Shown piece after piece: positions 53,937-62,647 of a DNA stretch of 64,000 bases. The translations under genes and the position numbers were made by a program. The number at the start of each line of letters is the position of its first letter. Positions within the stretch are counted from its first letter, which is position 1. The notes under the pieces are model-generated. The model saw only the letters and a list, made by a program, of their open reading frames with translations. It was not told where the DNA came from and did no database searches. The stretch comes from Bacilli bacterium PM5-9 (GTDB lineage: Bacteria; Bacillota_I; Bacilli_A; JAJDGJ01), in assembly GCA_029893765.1 (NCBI GenBank), contig JARXZD010000001.1, positions 59,796-123,795 on the forward strand, written 5' to 3'.

Positions 53937-55446
53937 AAAACACGATAAATAAGGTATTTTCGCAGGCTACCACCCACCCGCACTGCTCATTTTATAATAC
54001 AAAAAGTATTATAAAATCATACCTTATTTGTCGTGTTTTTTTATATGCTTTTATTAAGTTTTCTGTTATAAATATTCTTGCTTTGAATCTTTCAAATTTT
54101 CGATATCCACATGCGATTGTTTTTAACTTTTTAATCTTTGATATTGTTCCTTCAATTATTCCATTGTTATATGAATGTTCTAGTCCGTTTTCTACATATT
54201 CCTGGTGCTTAATGTAAGTAGAAATACATGTTTGTAAATAAGGTGAAACTTGATGATCAATATTATGAATTAATTCTGCTAATCTTTCTTTGTTTTTATA
54301 TTTTAATGCAAAGATTATTTCTTGATAATATTCATAGTTAATCTTAAATTCACTATTGTTTTCACATAAATACTCAATGATTTCTTTATTAGAAATCCAT
54401 TGATTTTTAAAATGTCTATTCTTTCTTCTTTTCGTAGAAACATCATTTAATAGTTTTAAAAATAACTTCCAATGATTCTTAAATTTTTTATAATTTTTAG
54501 GATCATTTTTCATTACCTGGATTCTAACTTTATTAAAAGCTCTAGTTAAATTTTGAACGATATGGAATCTATCAAAGACAATTGTGACATTAGAGAACGT
54601 CTTTTTAATAAGCTCTATATAAGGAGTATACATATCAATAACAATGTATTTAACATTGTCTTTGACCTCTTTAGTATAGTAAGAAAAGTAGTTTTCTAAA
54701 TGGCAAGTCTGTCTATTTTCAACAACATCAATAATTTCTTTTTTAATACCATCCATCATAATAAAGGCCATATTTCCTTTAGCATCTTTAGTTGCTTTAA
54801 ATTCATCAAAATGTAGTACTTCTGGTAAGTATGATTTATAAGTTGATTTTCTATGAGCATTTTCAATTGCATCTAAAATTCTCATAACAGAATGAGAAGA
54901 TACATTAAGTTGTCTAGCTATATATTTCATAGTAACAGTGTCACAAAGTTTATATGTTATGGCATTTTTAGTATAATTAGAGATAAAACAACCTTTATTA
55001 ACAAGTTTAGTTTCAGGCACAAAAGTTTTACCACATTCAAGACACTTGTATCTTGTTTTCTTTAATCTTAAATAAGTAGTAAACTCAGATACATTAGGTA
55101 TTTTGATAAGGGAATATTTATAATTATGGATATAAAAACGATTATGATAAGTACCACATTTAGGACAATACTCTTTATCTAGGGTTAAAATGCCTTGATA
55201 AACTTTGCAGTTTATACCTTTGATTCTTTCTGTTTTAAGATCTGTAATTGTAATATTATTGTCTTCTATATTTAAAGTTTCTTTTAGTGCTTTATTTAAT
55301 TGATTATTTTTGTTATTATTATTCATGACAAATACTCCTTTATGATTGTTTTGACGACTTTATTATAACAAGAGTATTTGTCTTTTTTTATTAATAAGAT
55401 AAAAAAGGATGAAACAACTAATATTGTAATATTAGTTATTCCACCC
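53937..55446 (-). mobile_element. ISL3-family insertion sequence (ends approximate)
   Basis: It holds one intact transposase. The low-coordinate side has nested inverted repeats: an outer pair AAAACACGATAAATAAGGTA at 53937-53956 against 54019-54039, and an inner perfect pair ATTTTATAATAC (53989-54000) and GTATTATAAAAT (54006-54017) covering the transposase stop codon. The other side ends TTATTCCACCC(TAT), which recurs near 61803. Exact terminal repeats are not resolved. Confidence 0.6.
53992..55326 (-). CDS. ISL3-family transposase
   Basis: A 444-residue DDE transposase. The N-terminal zinc-binding part has CPKCGTYHNR and CLECGKTF; an HTH follows (MKYIARQLNVSSHSVMRIL). The DDE core begins VLHFDEFKATK, with IDMYTPY and FDRFHIVQNL, and the Glu in NGIIEGTISKIKK. 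The frame is complete, so it may be active. AT-rich codons differ from both flanking elements. Confidence 0.9.
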   Translation of the reverse strand: MNNNNKNNQLNKALKETLNIEDNNITITDLKTERIKGINCKVYQGILTLDKEYCPKCGTYHNRFYIHNYKYSLIKIPNVSEFTTYLRLKKTRYKCLECGKTFVPETKLVNKGCFISNYTKNAITYKLCDTVTMKYIARQLNVSSHSVMRILDAIENAHRKSTYKSYLPEVLHFDEFKATKDAKGNMAFIMMDGIKKEIIDVVENRQTCHLENYFSYYTKEVKDNVKYIVIDMYTPYIELIKKTFSNVTIVFDRFHIVQNLTRAFNKVRIQVMKNDPKNYKKFKNHWKLFLKLLNDVSTKRRKNRHFKNQWISNKEIIEYLCENNSEFKINYEYYQEIIFALKYKNKERLAELIHNIDHQVSPYLQTCISTYIKHQEYVENGLEHSYNNGIIEGTISKIKKLKTIACGYRKFERFKARIFITENLIKAYKKTRQIRYDFIILFVL

Positions 55447-55462
55447 TATAAATTGTAGCACC
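55447..55462 (+). repeat. 16-bp direct repeat, right copy
   Basis: TATAAATTGTAGCACC again, directly before the recombinase fragment whose frame starts at CCTACCAAGGAT. Confidence 0.6.
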
Positions 55463-56467
55463 TACCAAGGATGAAAACAAGCACCTGGTGATTGACCCAG
55501 AGGGCGCAGAAATTGTGAAAAGAATTTACAGAGAATACCTTGAGGGGGCGAGCCTTTTGCAAATAGCAAGAGGATTAGAGGCAGATGGCATTCTTACAGC
55601 GGCAGGCAAAGCAAAATGGAGACCAGAAACACTAAAGAAGATATTACAGAATGAAAAGTACATCGGAGATGCCCTCTTGCAAAAGACCTATACGGTAGAT
55701 TTCCTTTCAAAAAAGCGAGTCAAGAATAACGGCATTGTTCCCCAGTATTATGTGGAGAACAGCCATGAGCCCATCATACCACGTGACCTTTTTATGCAGG
55801 TTCAGGAAGAGATGGTGAGAAGGGCGAACATCCGAAGCGGCAAGAGCAGTAAAAAGAGAGTATATAGCAGCAAGTATGCTTTGTCGAGCACAGTTTACTG
55901 CGGACAATGCGGCGATATTTACCGCCGGGTACACTGGAATAACCGAGGTTACAAGTCTATTGTTTGGAGATGCGTCAGCCGCTTGGAGGAAAAGGAGTCT
56001 GACTGTACATCCCCAACCGTAAATGAGGAAACATTGCAGACAGCGGTTGTAAAAGCTATCAATGAGCTATTAGCCAACAAAGAACCATTCCCCCAGGTAC
56101 TGCTGAAAACATAGCTACTGTACTTAATGAGGAAAATGATAATGCTACCGATGATATTGATAGCAAATTGGAAGAATTGCAGAAGGAGCTTCTTAAACAA
56201 GCAAAGTCAAAGAATGATTATGATGATGTGGCTGATGAGATATACCGTCTTCGGGAGCTGAAGAAAAATGCACTTATAGAGAATGCGGAGCGTGAAGGAA
56301 AAAGACAGCGAATCACCGAGATGGCAGATTTTTTGAATGCGCAGTCCTACGAGCTGGAAGAATACGATGAACAGCTTGTTAGGCGTCTTATTGAAAAGGT
56401 TACGGTATTTGATGATAAACTCACCATTGAATTCAAATCAGGTGTTGAAATTGATATAGAGATATAA
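55463..56467 (+). pseudogene. Large serine recombinase, N-terminally deleted and frameshifted
   Basis: It begins inside the recombinase domain ([18 protein letters not shown]), so the Ser-nucleophile domain is gone. A zinc-binding [10 protein letters not shown] and coiled coil follow. At a CCCCC run near 56090-56095 the frame is lost (stop at 56114) and continues in another frame to 56467. Similarity to recombinase 2 (48691) is obvious along the length. It is probably the old integrase of element 2. Confidence 0.88.
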
Positions 56468-56542
56468 GTCGTCAAATTGATCGCTGCTTGAGGAATAATT
56501 TCTTGAGTGGCGTTTTTTCTTTAAATAATTATAAAAAATGAA

Positions 56543-56591
56543 TTGACAAAATGTAAATTAAGGCATATAATATTAACATATTAGTATATGT
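56543..56591 (+). promoter_or_regulatory. arsR promoter and operator
   Basis: TTGACA (56543-56548) and TATAAT (56566-56571) are 17 bp apart. A perfect dyad ACATAT-TAGT-ATATGT (56576-56591) lies just after the -10, an expected ArsR-type operator. Confidence 0.8.
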
Positions 56592-56624
56592 GCATATGAT
56601 GACGCGAAATGGAGTGAACCCACT

Positions 56625-56975
56625 ATGAACCAATTAACAAATGTATTTAAAATTTTGTCTGATGAAAATAGACTGAGAATGATTGTGCTTCTTTACCAAG
56701 AGGAACTATGTGTTTGCGAACTTAGCGGTATTTTAAATATTCCTCAGCCTAGAATTTCTCAGAATCTTTCTAAGTTAAGAGATCTGAATTTAGTAGATGA
56801 TGAAAGAAAAGAAAAATTTGTGTTTTATTCATTAAAAAAAGAAAACAAGATACTTACAGATATATTGAAAAATATCATGGAGAATTTGGAAGCTTATCCA
56901 CAGCTTGTTGTGGATAAAGATAGGCTTAAAGAAAAAGAAACTTATTTAAATCAATGTTGCCCAATTAATGATTAA
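56625..56975 (+). CDS. arsR: ArsR-family arsenic repressor 1
   Basis: A 116-residue winged-helix repressor. The As(III)-binding motif ELCVCEL (about 28-34) is intact and a CC pair sits near the C-terminus (NQCCP). DNA-binding helix: IPQPRISQNLSKLRDL. It should repress its own promoter, which carries a dyad, and release on arsenite. The permease follows 21 bp later. Confidence 0.9.
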   Translation: MNQLTNVFKILSDENRLRMIVLLYQEELCVCELSGILNIPQPRISQNLSKLRDLNLVDDERKEKFVFYSLKKENKILTDILKNIMENLEAYPQLVVDKDRLKEKETYLNQCCPIND

Positions 56976-56996
56976 ACTATAAAGGAGTTGAAAAAT

Positions 56997-58001
56997 ATGT
57001 TTATTTTTGAGTTTTTAAATAATCAGCTATTAAAAATGGAGTGGTTATCTGATCTAGTAAAGATTTTAGTAGAAGATGTGTTTGGCTTGAATATCTCAGA
57101 GAGACTTGGCGGAAGTATTCACTTTTTCATTTATGATGTCGTAAAAATATTTATATTATTATCTGTACTTATATTTGCGATTTCATATGTACAGAGTTTT
57201 TTTCCTCCGGAGAGGACGAGAAAAATACTCGGAAGATATAATGGAGTTACTGCCAATATACTGGGAGCTTTGCTAGGAACGATAACACCATTTTGCTCGT
57301 GTTCATCAATACCACTTTTTATTGGATTTACTAGTGCAGGACTTCCAATAGGGGTTACCTTCTCTTTCTTGATTTCATCCCCACTTGTTGATTTGGCATC
57401 TGTACTATTGCTTGCCAGCATCTTCAACTGGAAAATTGCGATAGCATACGTGTTGGTAGGTCTTGTTCTGGCTGTTTTAGGTGGAACTATAATAAGCAAG
57501 GCTAAACTTGAAGATTATGTAGAACCTTTTGTCTATAGCAATAAAATGATGGAATCAGAGCAAGAAGAATTGACTACTAAAGACAGAATAAATTTCGGGA
57601 AAGATCAAGTAAAAGATATTGTGAAAAAAGTTTGGCTTTATATTCTGATAGGAGTTGGCATTGGGGCTGCAATACACAATTGGGTACCTGAAAATATTAT
57701 CTCAGCGGTTCTCGGTCAGGATAAGTGGTATTCTGTGCTTATTGCAACATTCGTTGGTGTACCTATGTATGCGGATATATTCGGAACGCTTCCGATTGCA
57801 GAAGCTTTAGTGTTAAAGGGAGTTGGACTTGGAACGGTACTATCTTTTATGATGGGTGTTACTGCGCTTTCGCTTCCGTCTATGATAATGCTTAAAAAAG
57901 TTGTTAAGACAAAGTTATTAGCAGTATTTTTTGGTGTGGTAACTATTGGAATAATCGTCATTGGATACCTATTCAATGTTTTTGGCTATCTGCTTGTATA
58001 A
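56997..58001 (+). CDS. ArsP-type permease (DUF318/SO_0444 family)
   Basis: A 334-residue membrane protein with about eight transmembrane segments and the characteristic TPFCSCSSIPLF (about 104-115), the cysteine motif of ArsP permeases that export trivalent organoarsenicals; some relatives move other metals. I start at ATG 56997 behind AAAGGAG. It is cotranscribed with arsR. Confidence 0.85.
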   Translation: MFIFEFLNNQLLKMEWLSDLVKILVEDVFGLNISERLGGSIHFFIYDVVKIFILLSVLIFAISYVQSFFPPERTRKILGRYNGVTANILGALLGTITPFCSCSSIPLFIGFTSAGLPIGVTFSFLISSPLVDLASVLLLASIFNWKIAIAYVLVGLVLAVLGGTIISKAKLEDYVEPFVYSNKMMESEQEELTTKDRINFGKDQVKDIVKKVWLYILIGVGIGAAIHNWVPENIISAVLGQDKWYSVLIATFVGVPMYADIFGTLPIAEALVLKGVGLGTVLSFMMGVTALSLPSMIMLKKVVKTKLLAVFFGVVTIGIIVIGYLFNVFGYLLV

Positions 58002-58058
58002 ACTTAATAAGGGTAGTGTAAAACTTTACACTACCATAAGGAAAGAGGGTGTGATTAT

Positions 58059-58263
58059 ATGAATATAGCATTATATATAATTACCGTGGCATTATTATTA
58101 TTCTCATATTATAAAGATAAGAAGAAGACGAAGATGGCCTTAAGAAAAGCATGGAAAGCTTTCTTCGAGCAAAAAATATGGTAAAGTAAGCACTGTGTTG
58201 AAAATAGCGATGGGTACTTTGATATTGCTTATTGGTTTTTATATGTTTTATCTTGGGTTTTAA
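58059..58263 (+). pseudogene. Chimeric membrane-protein relic
   Basis: The first 33 codons (MNIALYIITVALLLFSYYK then KMALRKAWKAF) resemble the start of a permease usually paired with ArsP-type genes. The frame then stops at 58184. In another frame, 58166-58263 reads KYGKVSTVLKIAMG and ends IGFYMFYLGF, like the end of a CcdA/ArsG-type transporter. An internal deletion joining two former genes explains it. An 11-bp hairpin GGTAGTGTAAA precedes it (58012-58035). Confidence 0.5.
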
Positions 58264-58289
58264 AATAATATTAAAAGGAGAGAATTATT

Positions 58290-58643
58290 ATGGCATTGTT
58301 TGGTAAGAAGAGTAAAAAAGAGGAAACTAAATCTTGTTGCTGTGGTGGAAATTGTGATACTGAAAGCATGGCAAAAGCAGAAACCGCTAAATCTGAAGGT
58401 GCAGGAGTAAAGGTATTGGGAAGTGGATGTGCCAAGTGTAATCAACTTGAAGAGGCAACAAAAGCAGCCTTGGAACAACTTGGAATGGATACTACTATTG
58501 ATCATGTAACTGATTTTTCACAGATTGCAGCGTATGGAGTGATGGCTACCCCTGCTCTTGTCATCGATGGAAAAGTGGTTTCCTATGGTAAGGTTCTTAA
58601 AACTGATGAGGTAGTAAAGATACTGCAAAAAGTAAGAGGCTAA
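58290..58643 (+). CDS. Thioredoxin-like protein of the arsenic cluster
   Basis: A 117-residue protein. The N-terminus is Cys-rich (SCCCGGNC), then a thioredoxin fold with the redox pair CAKC near 49-52 and ATPALVIDGKVVSYG near the cis-proline. Such small thioredoxins go with ArsP or ArsG permeases and may deliver or reduce arsenicals. RBS AAAGGAG. Confidence 0.85.
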   Translation: MALFGKKSKKEETKSCCCGGNCDTESMAKAETAKSEGAGVKVLGSGCAKCNQLEEATKAALEQLGMDTTIDHVTDFSQIAAYGVMATPALVIDGKVVSYGKVLKTDEVVKILQKVRG

Positions 58644-58734
58644 ATAAATATGAAATGCACTTCTGATAACCTCATCTGCAGACCTTTGCTGCGGAAGTTG
58701 TATTAAAATATGAGAAGAATAAAGTATAAAAAAT

Positions 58735-58765
58735 AAAAGAAGTCGAGTAATCGGCTTCTTTCTCT
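58735..58765 (+). terminator. Terminator after the first arsenic operon
   Basis: AAAAGAAGTCGA (58735-58746) pairs with TCGGCTTCTTT (58751-58761), T-rich after. Upstream (58670-58720) is a short Cys-rich reading, CCGSC, which may be another gene relic. Confidence 0.7.
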
Positions 58766-58879
58766 CTATAGTAAATAATAAAAATGGATATTAGGGCTTT
58801 TATTTGAATGCACTATGGTGTATAATATGTATGTATTCGCATAAGCAAATATACAAATATTAAGGAGAGGAGTATATAG

Positions 58880-59218
58880 GTGGAAAATATTGTTGACATG
58901 ATGAAAGCTCTGTCAGACGAAACTAGATTGAGAATTATAAATTTACTTTATACTAAAGATCTTTGTGTCTTTGATATTGTTGAAACATTAGGCATAACAC
59001 AGACTAAAGCATCAAGACACTTGAAATATTTAAAAAATGCAGGTCTTGTAGAGGACCGAAAACAAGCTCAGTGGGTGTACTATTCAGTTGTACGGAACAC
59101 AAATAATAAGTTTTTAGATAGCCTTATACATGAAAATATTCGCTCAAAAGAATCGTTTAAATCTGACCTGAGCAATCTTGAGGCTTGGATTATAAGAAAA
59201 GATATAGAGTGTTATTAG
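58880..59218 (+). CDS. arsR: ArsR-family repressor 2
   Basis: A 112-residue winged-helix regulator with a GTG start behind GGAGAGGAG. The metal-site position reads DLCVFDI, with only one of the two cysteines of ELCVCEL, so it must bind arsenite differently or use Cys at the C-terminus (IECY). It leads the acr3-arsC operon. A TATAAT at about 58831 and a near-palindrome GTATTCGC/GCAAATAC after it suggest autoregulation. Confidence 0.88.
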   Translation: MENIVDMMKALSDETRLRIINLLYTKDLCVFDIVETLGITQTKASRHLKYLKNAGLVEDRKQAQWVYYSVVRNTNNKFLDSLIHENIRSKESFKSDLSNLEAWIIRKDIECY

Positions 59219-59254
59219 TAGAGCTAAAAAAATATTCAGAAAGAAGGTAAATGT

Positions 59255-60313
59255 ATGAGTAATGAAAAGACACAAGGAATAGGATTCTTTGAAAAATATC
59301 TAACTATATGGGTAGCATTATGCATGATTGCAGGTGTACTTATTGGTAAATTTTTGCCTGGAATCCCTGCTTTTTTAGGCCAATTTGAATATGCAGAAGT
59401 ATCTATCCCAATTGCTATTCTTATATGGCTTATGATTTACCCAATGATGCTAAAGGTTGATTTTCAAAGCATCAAGAATGTAGGTAAAAATCCTAAAGGA
59501 CTTTTTGTCACATGGATAACTAACTGGTTGATAAAACCCTTTACCATGTTCGGTATTGCATGGCTGTTTTTCTATGTGATATTTAAAGCGTTTATCCCAG
59601 CTGAACTGGCAAAGGATTATCTTGCAGGAGCAATTCTTCTTGGGGCTGCTCCATGTACGGCGATGGTATTTGTATGGAGCCATTTGACAAAAGGAAATGC
59701 AGCTTATACTGTGGTGCAAGTGGCAACAAATGATCTTATTATTCTTGTAGCCTTTACGCCTATAGTAGCGTTTCTCTTGGGTGTTAGTGGTGTGCAGATT
59801 CCATGGGATACCCTTATCCTTTCTGTAGTATTGTTTGTTGTGATTCCTTTAGCTGGTGGAGTAATTACTCGTAACTATATCACGAACAAGCGAGGGTTCG
59901 AATACTTTGAAAAGAGTTTCATACCAAAATTCGGAAATATCACCATCATAGGTTTATTGCTGACTTTAGTAATTATTTTTTCATTTCAGGGCGATGTAAT
60001 TCTGAATAATCCATTACACATTGTTTTAATTGCTATACCATTGATTATCCAGACTTTCCTAATATTCTTCATCGCTTATCTGGCAAGTAAAACTTTAAAG
60101 CTACCACATAATGTAGCGGCTCCTGCTGGTATGATTGGTGCTTCAAACTTCTTTGAATTGGCTGTTGCTGTAGCTATTGCACTTTTCGGAACCCAAAGTC
60201 CGGTTGCATTAGCGACCATTGTAGGTGTACTTGTTGAAGTACCAGTCATGTTGATTCTGGTTAAAATAGCAAATAATACAAAGCACTGGTTTCCAAAGCC
60301 AGATGCAAAATAA
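59255..60313 (+). CDS. acr3: Arsenite efflux pump Acr3
   Basis: A 352-residue membrane protein with ten predicted transmembrane segments. The conserved GAAPCTAMVFVWS (about 130-142) includes the essential Cys, and GMIGASNFFELAVA lies in the later half. It exports As(III) from the cytoplasm. It follows arsR2 and is followed directly by arsC. Confidence 0.95.
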   Translation: MSNEKTQGIGFFEKYLTIWVALCMIAGVLIGKFLPGIPAFLGQFEYAEVSIPIAILIWLMIYPMMLKVDFQSIKNVGKNPKGLFVTWITNWLIKPFTMFGIAWLFFYVIFKAFIPAELAKDYLAGAILLGAAPCTAMVFVWSHLTKGNAAYTVVQVATNDLIILVAFTPIVAFLLGVSGVQIPWDTLILSVVLFVVIPLAGGVITRNYITNKRGFEYFEKSFIPKFGNITIIGLLLTLVIIFSFQGDVILNNPLHIVLIAIPLIIQTFLIFFIAYLASKTLKLPHNVAAPAGMIGASNFFELAVAVAIALFGTQSPVALATIVGVLVEVPVMLILVKIANNTKHWFPKPDAK

Positions 60314-60326
60314 AGGAGGAAAAATT

Positions 60327-60731
60327 ATGAGTGATACTAAAACAAAGGTAGCATTTATATGCGTCCATAACTCTTGTAGATCTCAAATAGCAGAAGCTCT
60401 TGGTAAACACTTTGCGAGTGACGTATTTGAAAGTTATTCTGCCGGTACTGAAACCAAACCTCAAATCAATCAAGATGCAGTTAGGCTTATGAAAGAGATA
60501 TATAATATAGATATGGAATTAACCCAACGTTCTAAGCTACTTGATGAAATCCCTCCAGTAGATATCGTTGTTACGATGGGGTGCAATGTGGAATGCCCAT
60601 ATCTGCCATGTAAGCACCGCGAGGATTGGGGACTTGATGATCCTACCGGAAAGAGTGATGAGGAATTTAAAAAAGTAATATCTACAATAGAGACAAAGAT
60701 TAAAGAACTAAAAGAAAGACTAAAATCATAA
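60327..60731 (+). CDS. arsC: Arsenate reductase, thioredoxin-dependent
   Basis: A 134-residue low-molecular-weight phosphatase-fold enzyme. The active-site loop is CVHNSCRS (nucleophile C12 region), and the redox pair is in MGCNVECPYLP (about 83-93). It turns arsenate into arsenite for Acr3. ATG 60327 follows AAAGGAGG; the stop is close to a terminator. Confidence 0.93.
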   Translation: MSDTKTKVAFICVHNSCRSQIAEALGKHFASDVFESYSAGTETKPQINQDAVRLMKEIYNIDMELTQRSKLLDEIPPVDIVVTMGCNVECPYLPCKHREDWGLDDPTGKSDEEFKKVISTIETKIKELKERLKS

Positions 60732-60740
60732 TGATTATAA

Positions 60741-60775
60741 ACGCCAATTGCAAGTATAGTAATTGGCGTTTTAAA
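60741..60775 (+). terminator. Terminator after arsC
   Basis: ACGCCAATT (60741-60749) pairs perfectly with AATTGGCGT (60761-60769), followed by T's. Confidence 0.85.
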
Positions 60776-60849
60776 GGTTAGTATTGTCTAAAAATAGCTA
60801 TTATTAATGCACATAATATGTAAGAAAGAATTGAATGGGAGGTCAAAAT

Positions 60850-61323
60850 TTGAATAAATGCTGCTATGAAAGCTCAAGCAAATCTTCATGTGAGTTGGAA
60901 AATAAATTGTGTCCGGTTTGCGGAATCAAGGGTACTTATGTAAAAAATATTACAGTAAAACATATAGTAAGTGATGAGTTGATAGAACAAATTGGTGACT
61001 ACGATTATTATTTATGTATGAATGAAGAATGTGATATTACTTACTATAATAGGAAAGCTAATCTCAAGTTTAATAAACAACAGGTTAAAGTCCCATTATG
61101 GTTTAAAAAAGATGCAAATCCTAAGTATGCATGCTATTGCAGTAAAGTTACAGAAGAACAAGTAATTGAGGCTGTAATTAAACACGGTGCAAAAACAGTA
61201 AAAGAAGTGAATGCCATAACTGGGGCTATGAAAGATTCTAATTGTAAGGAAAACAATCCACTGGGGTTATGTTGCCACAAAATTATACAAGAAGCCATCG
61301 ATAAGGCCTTAAAAATGAAATGA
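60850..61323 (+). CDS. Fe-S metallochaperone, CopZ/BFD-like
   Basis: A 157-residue Cys-rich protein with a TTG start seven bases after GGGAGG (the ATG at 60835 overlaps the RBS). An N-terminal zinc-ribbon-like part has CPVCG and C..EEC; a BFD-type [2Fe-2S] domain follows with CYCSKVTEE, and a CCHKI near the end. Such proteins sit in arsenic and copper clusters (A. fulgidus CopZ-like); metal delivery or redox is likely. Confidence 0.8.
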   Translation: MNKCCYESSSKSSCELENKLCPVCGIKGTYVKNITVKHIVSDELIEQIGDYDYYLCMNEECDITYYNRKANLKFNKQQVKVPLWFKKDANPKYACYCSKVTEEQVIEAVIKHGAKTVKEVNAITGAMKDSNCKENNPLGLCCHKIIQEAIDKALKMK

Positions 61324-61331
61324 ATCTTGTT

Positions 61332-61465
61332 GATATATTTCCGCTTACCGATGGTGTAAAAAAGTCGTGGATATGTTTCCGAGAACGGACAGTTCGAAAG
61401 ACATTCATTCTGTCCTCTCAAGCCATGTTGAGTGTGTCATCTTAATGACAAGAAAAAACGGCTGA
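61332..61465 (+). pseudogene. rlmD 3'-end remnant 2 (attR of element 2)
   Basis: GATATATTTCC at 61332 and GATATGTTTCC at 61370 read VDIFP and VDMFP. Then 61424-61465 reads HVECVILMTRKNG and stops, a second standard RlmD end. It is out of frame with the first parts, so it is a composite of pieces, not a gene. Confidence 0.72.
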
Positions 61466-61500
61466 AAGTCTGATTTACTGGGGTTTTAGAGAAAATAGAA

Positions 61501-61547
61501 AAAACGACAAAACTGGTTATGATACTGGTTTTGCCGTTTTTTTGTTG
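61501..61547 (+). terminator. Strong terminator after the rlmD remnant
   Basis: AAAAACGACAAAACTGGT (61501-61518) pairs with ACTGGTTTTGCCGTTTTT (61525-61542) with two or three weak pairs, plus T-run. An inverted att-core (GGGAACATATC, 61552-61562) follows at once. Confidence 0.8.
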
Positions 61548-61577
61548 TTTGGGAACATATCTACTGCTCTGAAATAT

Positions 61578-61673
61578 AGGTTCTTTGTCAAGTGATGGGG
61601 GCTAGTCCAAAATCACGTAAAGTATAATGAATCAGCCAGCATAGTTACAATTGTAACTATGCTTTTTTATTAA
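61578..61673. repeat. 96-bp repeat with ISL3-type end, copy 1
   Basis: It starts AGGTTCTTTGTCAAG, like terminal repeats of IS1165/IS1193-type ISL3 elements, and ends with a hairpin CATAGTTACAA/TTGTAACTATG and a T-run. It differs at one base from 63905-64000, in the same direction. No transposase is attached here, so it is a solo end or a small non-autonomous unit. Confidence 0.75.
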
Positions 61674-61915
61674 ATTGAAATGTAACATAATTCTTAATTT
61701 GAAAGATTTAAAACTAGATTTTTTATAACAGAGAATCTAATTAAGATATAAAAAACTAACACAATAAATTGTGTTGGTTGATGCAACAATATCAATTTGA
61801 GTAATTATTCCACCCTATTTGACATTGCGCCGTTTTATTACAAAGAAAAAGGTAATTTACTTTTTTCTTTTTTTTATATTAAAAAAAAGATGTATATTCT
61901 ACATCTTAAAAAAAT
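61674..61915. other. Intergenic region with ISL3-end-like remnant
   Basis: No gene is seen. TTATTCCACCCTAT near 61803-61816 equals the end region of the IS at 53937-55446, and an inverted repeat AACACAAT/ATTGTGTT near 61758-61774 precedes it. It looks like a leftover IS end beside the chromosomal genes. Confidence 0.4.
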
Positions 61916-62590
61916 TTATACATCTAATATTTCACCGGTAGTTGATATTGTAATTACATTCCAAGGAATCATTTTTTCGCTTTGAATTAATGCGTTCTTC
62001 ACTGCATTTTCAATACCACCACAACAGGGAACTTCCATTCTAGCGATAGTTACTGATTTAATATTATTGTTTTTAATTATTTTTGTAAGCTTTTCAGTAT
62101 AATCCTGAGTATCTAGTTTTGGACAACCAATAATAGTTACTTTATTTTTCATCATATCATTGTGAAAGTTACCATATGAAAAAGCTGTACAATCTGCTGC
62201 AACTAAAAGGTGAGCATTATCAAAATACGGGGCGTTAATTGGAACAAGTTGAATTTGTACAGGCCATTGTGCTAATTGAGAGCTTATTTCAAAAATATCA
62301 TTTTTTTGAGATACTTTTTTTGGTTCAAGAGTTTTTACTTGATTACCAGGACAACCAGATTGTTTAACTGAATCATTTTTTTCAGGTTGTTTTATTCCAT
62401 CAACTTCAATAAATGAAATAGCTTCATTTGGACAATTAGGTAAACACATTCCTAAACCATCACATACATCAGGATTTAAAAGTTTTGCTTTACCATTTTC
62501 AATTCCTATAATACTAAGATGGCAAGCACTAGCACATAAACCACAACCAACACATTTATCTTCATCAATTTTTATAATTTGTCTTTTCAT
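61916..62590 (-). CDS. 4Fe-4S ferredoxin-type protein
   Basis: A 224-residue protein. Two [4Fe-4S] motifs lie in the first 60 residues (CVGCGLCASAC and CDGLGMCLPNC). A C-terminal domain has ADCTAFSYGNFH, IIGCPKLD and MEVPCCGG. It is a known Fe-S family, often next to Crp/Fnr regulators in anaerobes; it may move electrons or bind a further cofactor. It is divergent from the Crp/Fnr gene with a shared 14-bp dyad between them. Confidence 0.85.
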   Translation of the reverse strand: MKRQIIKIDEDKCVGCGLCASACHLSIIGIENGKAKLLNPDVCDGLGMCLPNCPNEAISFIEVDGIKQPEKNDSVKQSGCPGNQVKTLEPKKVSQKNDIFEISSQLAQWPVQIQLVPINAPYFDNAHLLVAADCTAFSYGNFHNDMMKNKVTIIGCPKLDTQDYTEKLTKIIKNNNIKSVTIARMEVPCCGGIENAVKNALIQSEKMIPWNVITISTTGEILDV

Positions 62591-62647
62591 TTTATCAAAC
62601 TCCTTGCTAATATGAGATAACTATACTATAATATTAATTATTATTCG

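Larger units (their letters stand above)
53457..61465. mobile_element. Element 2: decayed serine-recombinase element with arsenic cargo
   Basis: Between two rlmD tail remnants lie a lysin scrap, an ISL3 insertion sequence, a broken large serine recombinase and an arsenic operon. The order recombinase, cargo, rlmD tail is the same as at the right end of element 1, so I infer a related prophage or integrative element that lost most of its body by deletion. Confidence 0.65.
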
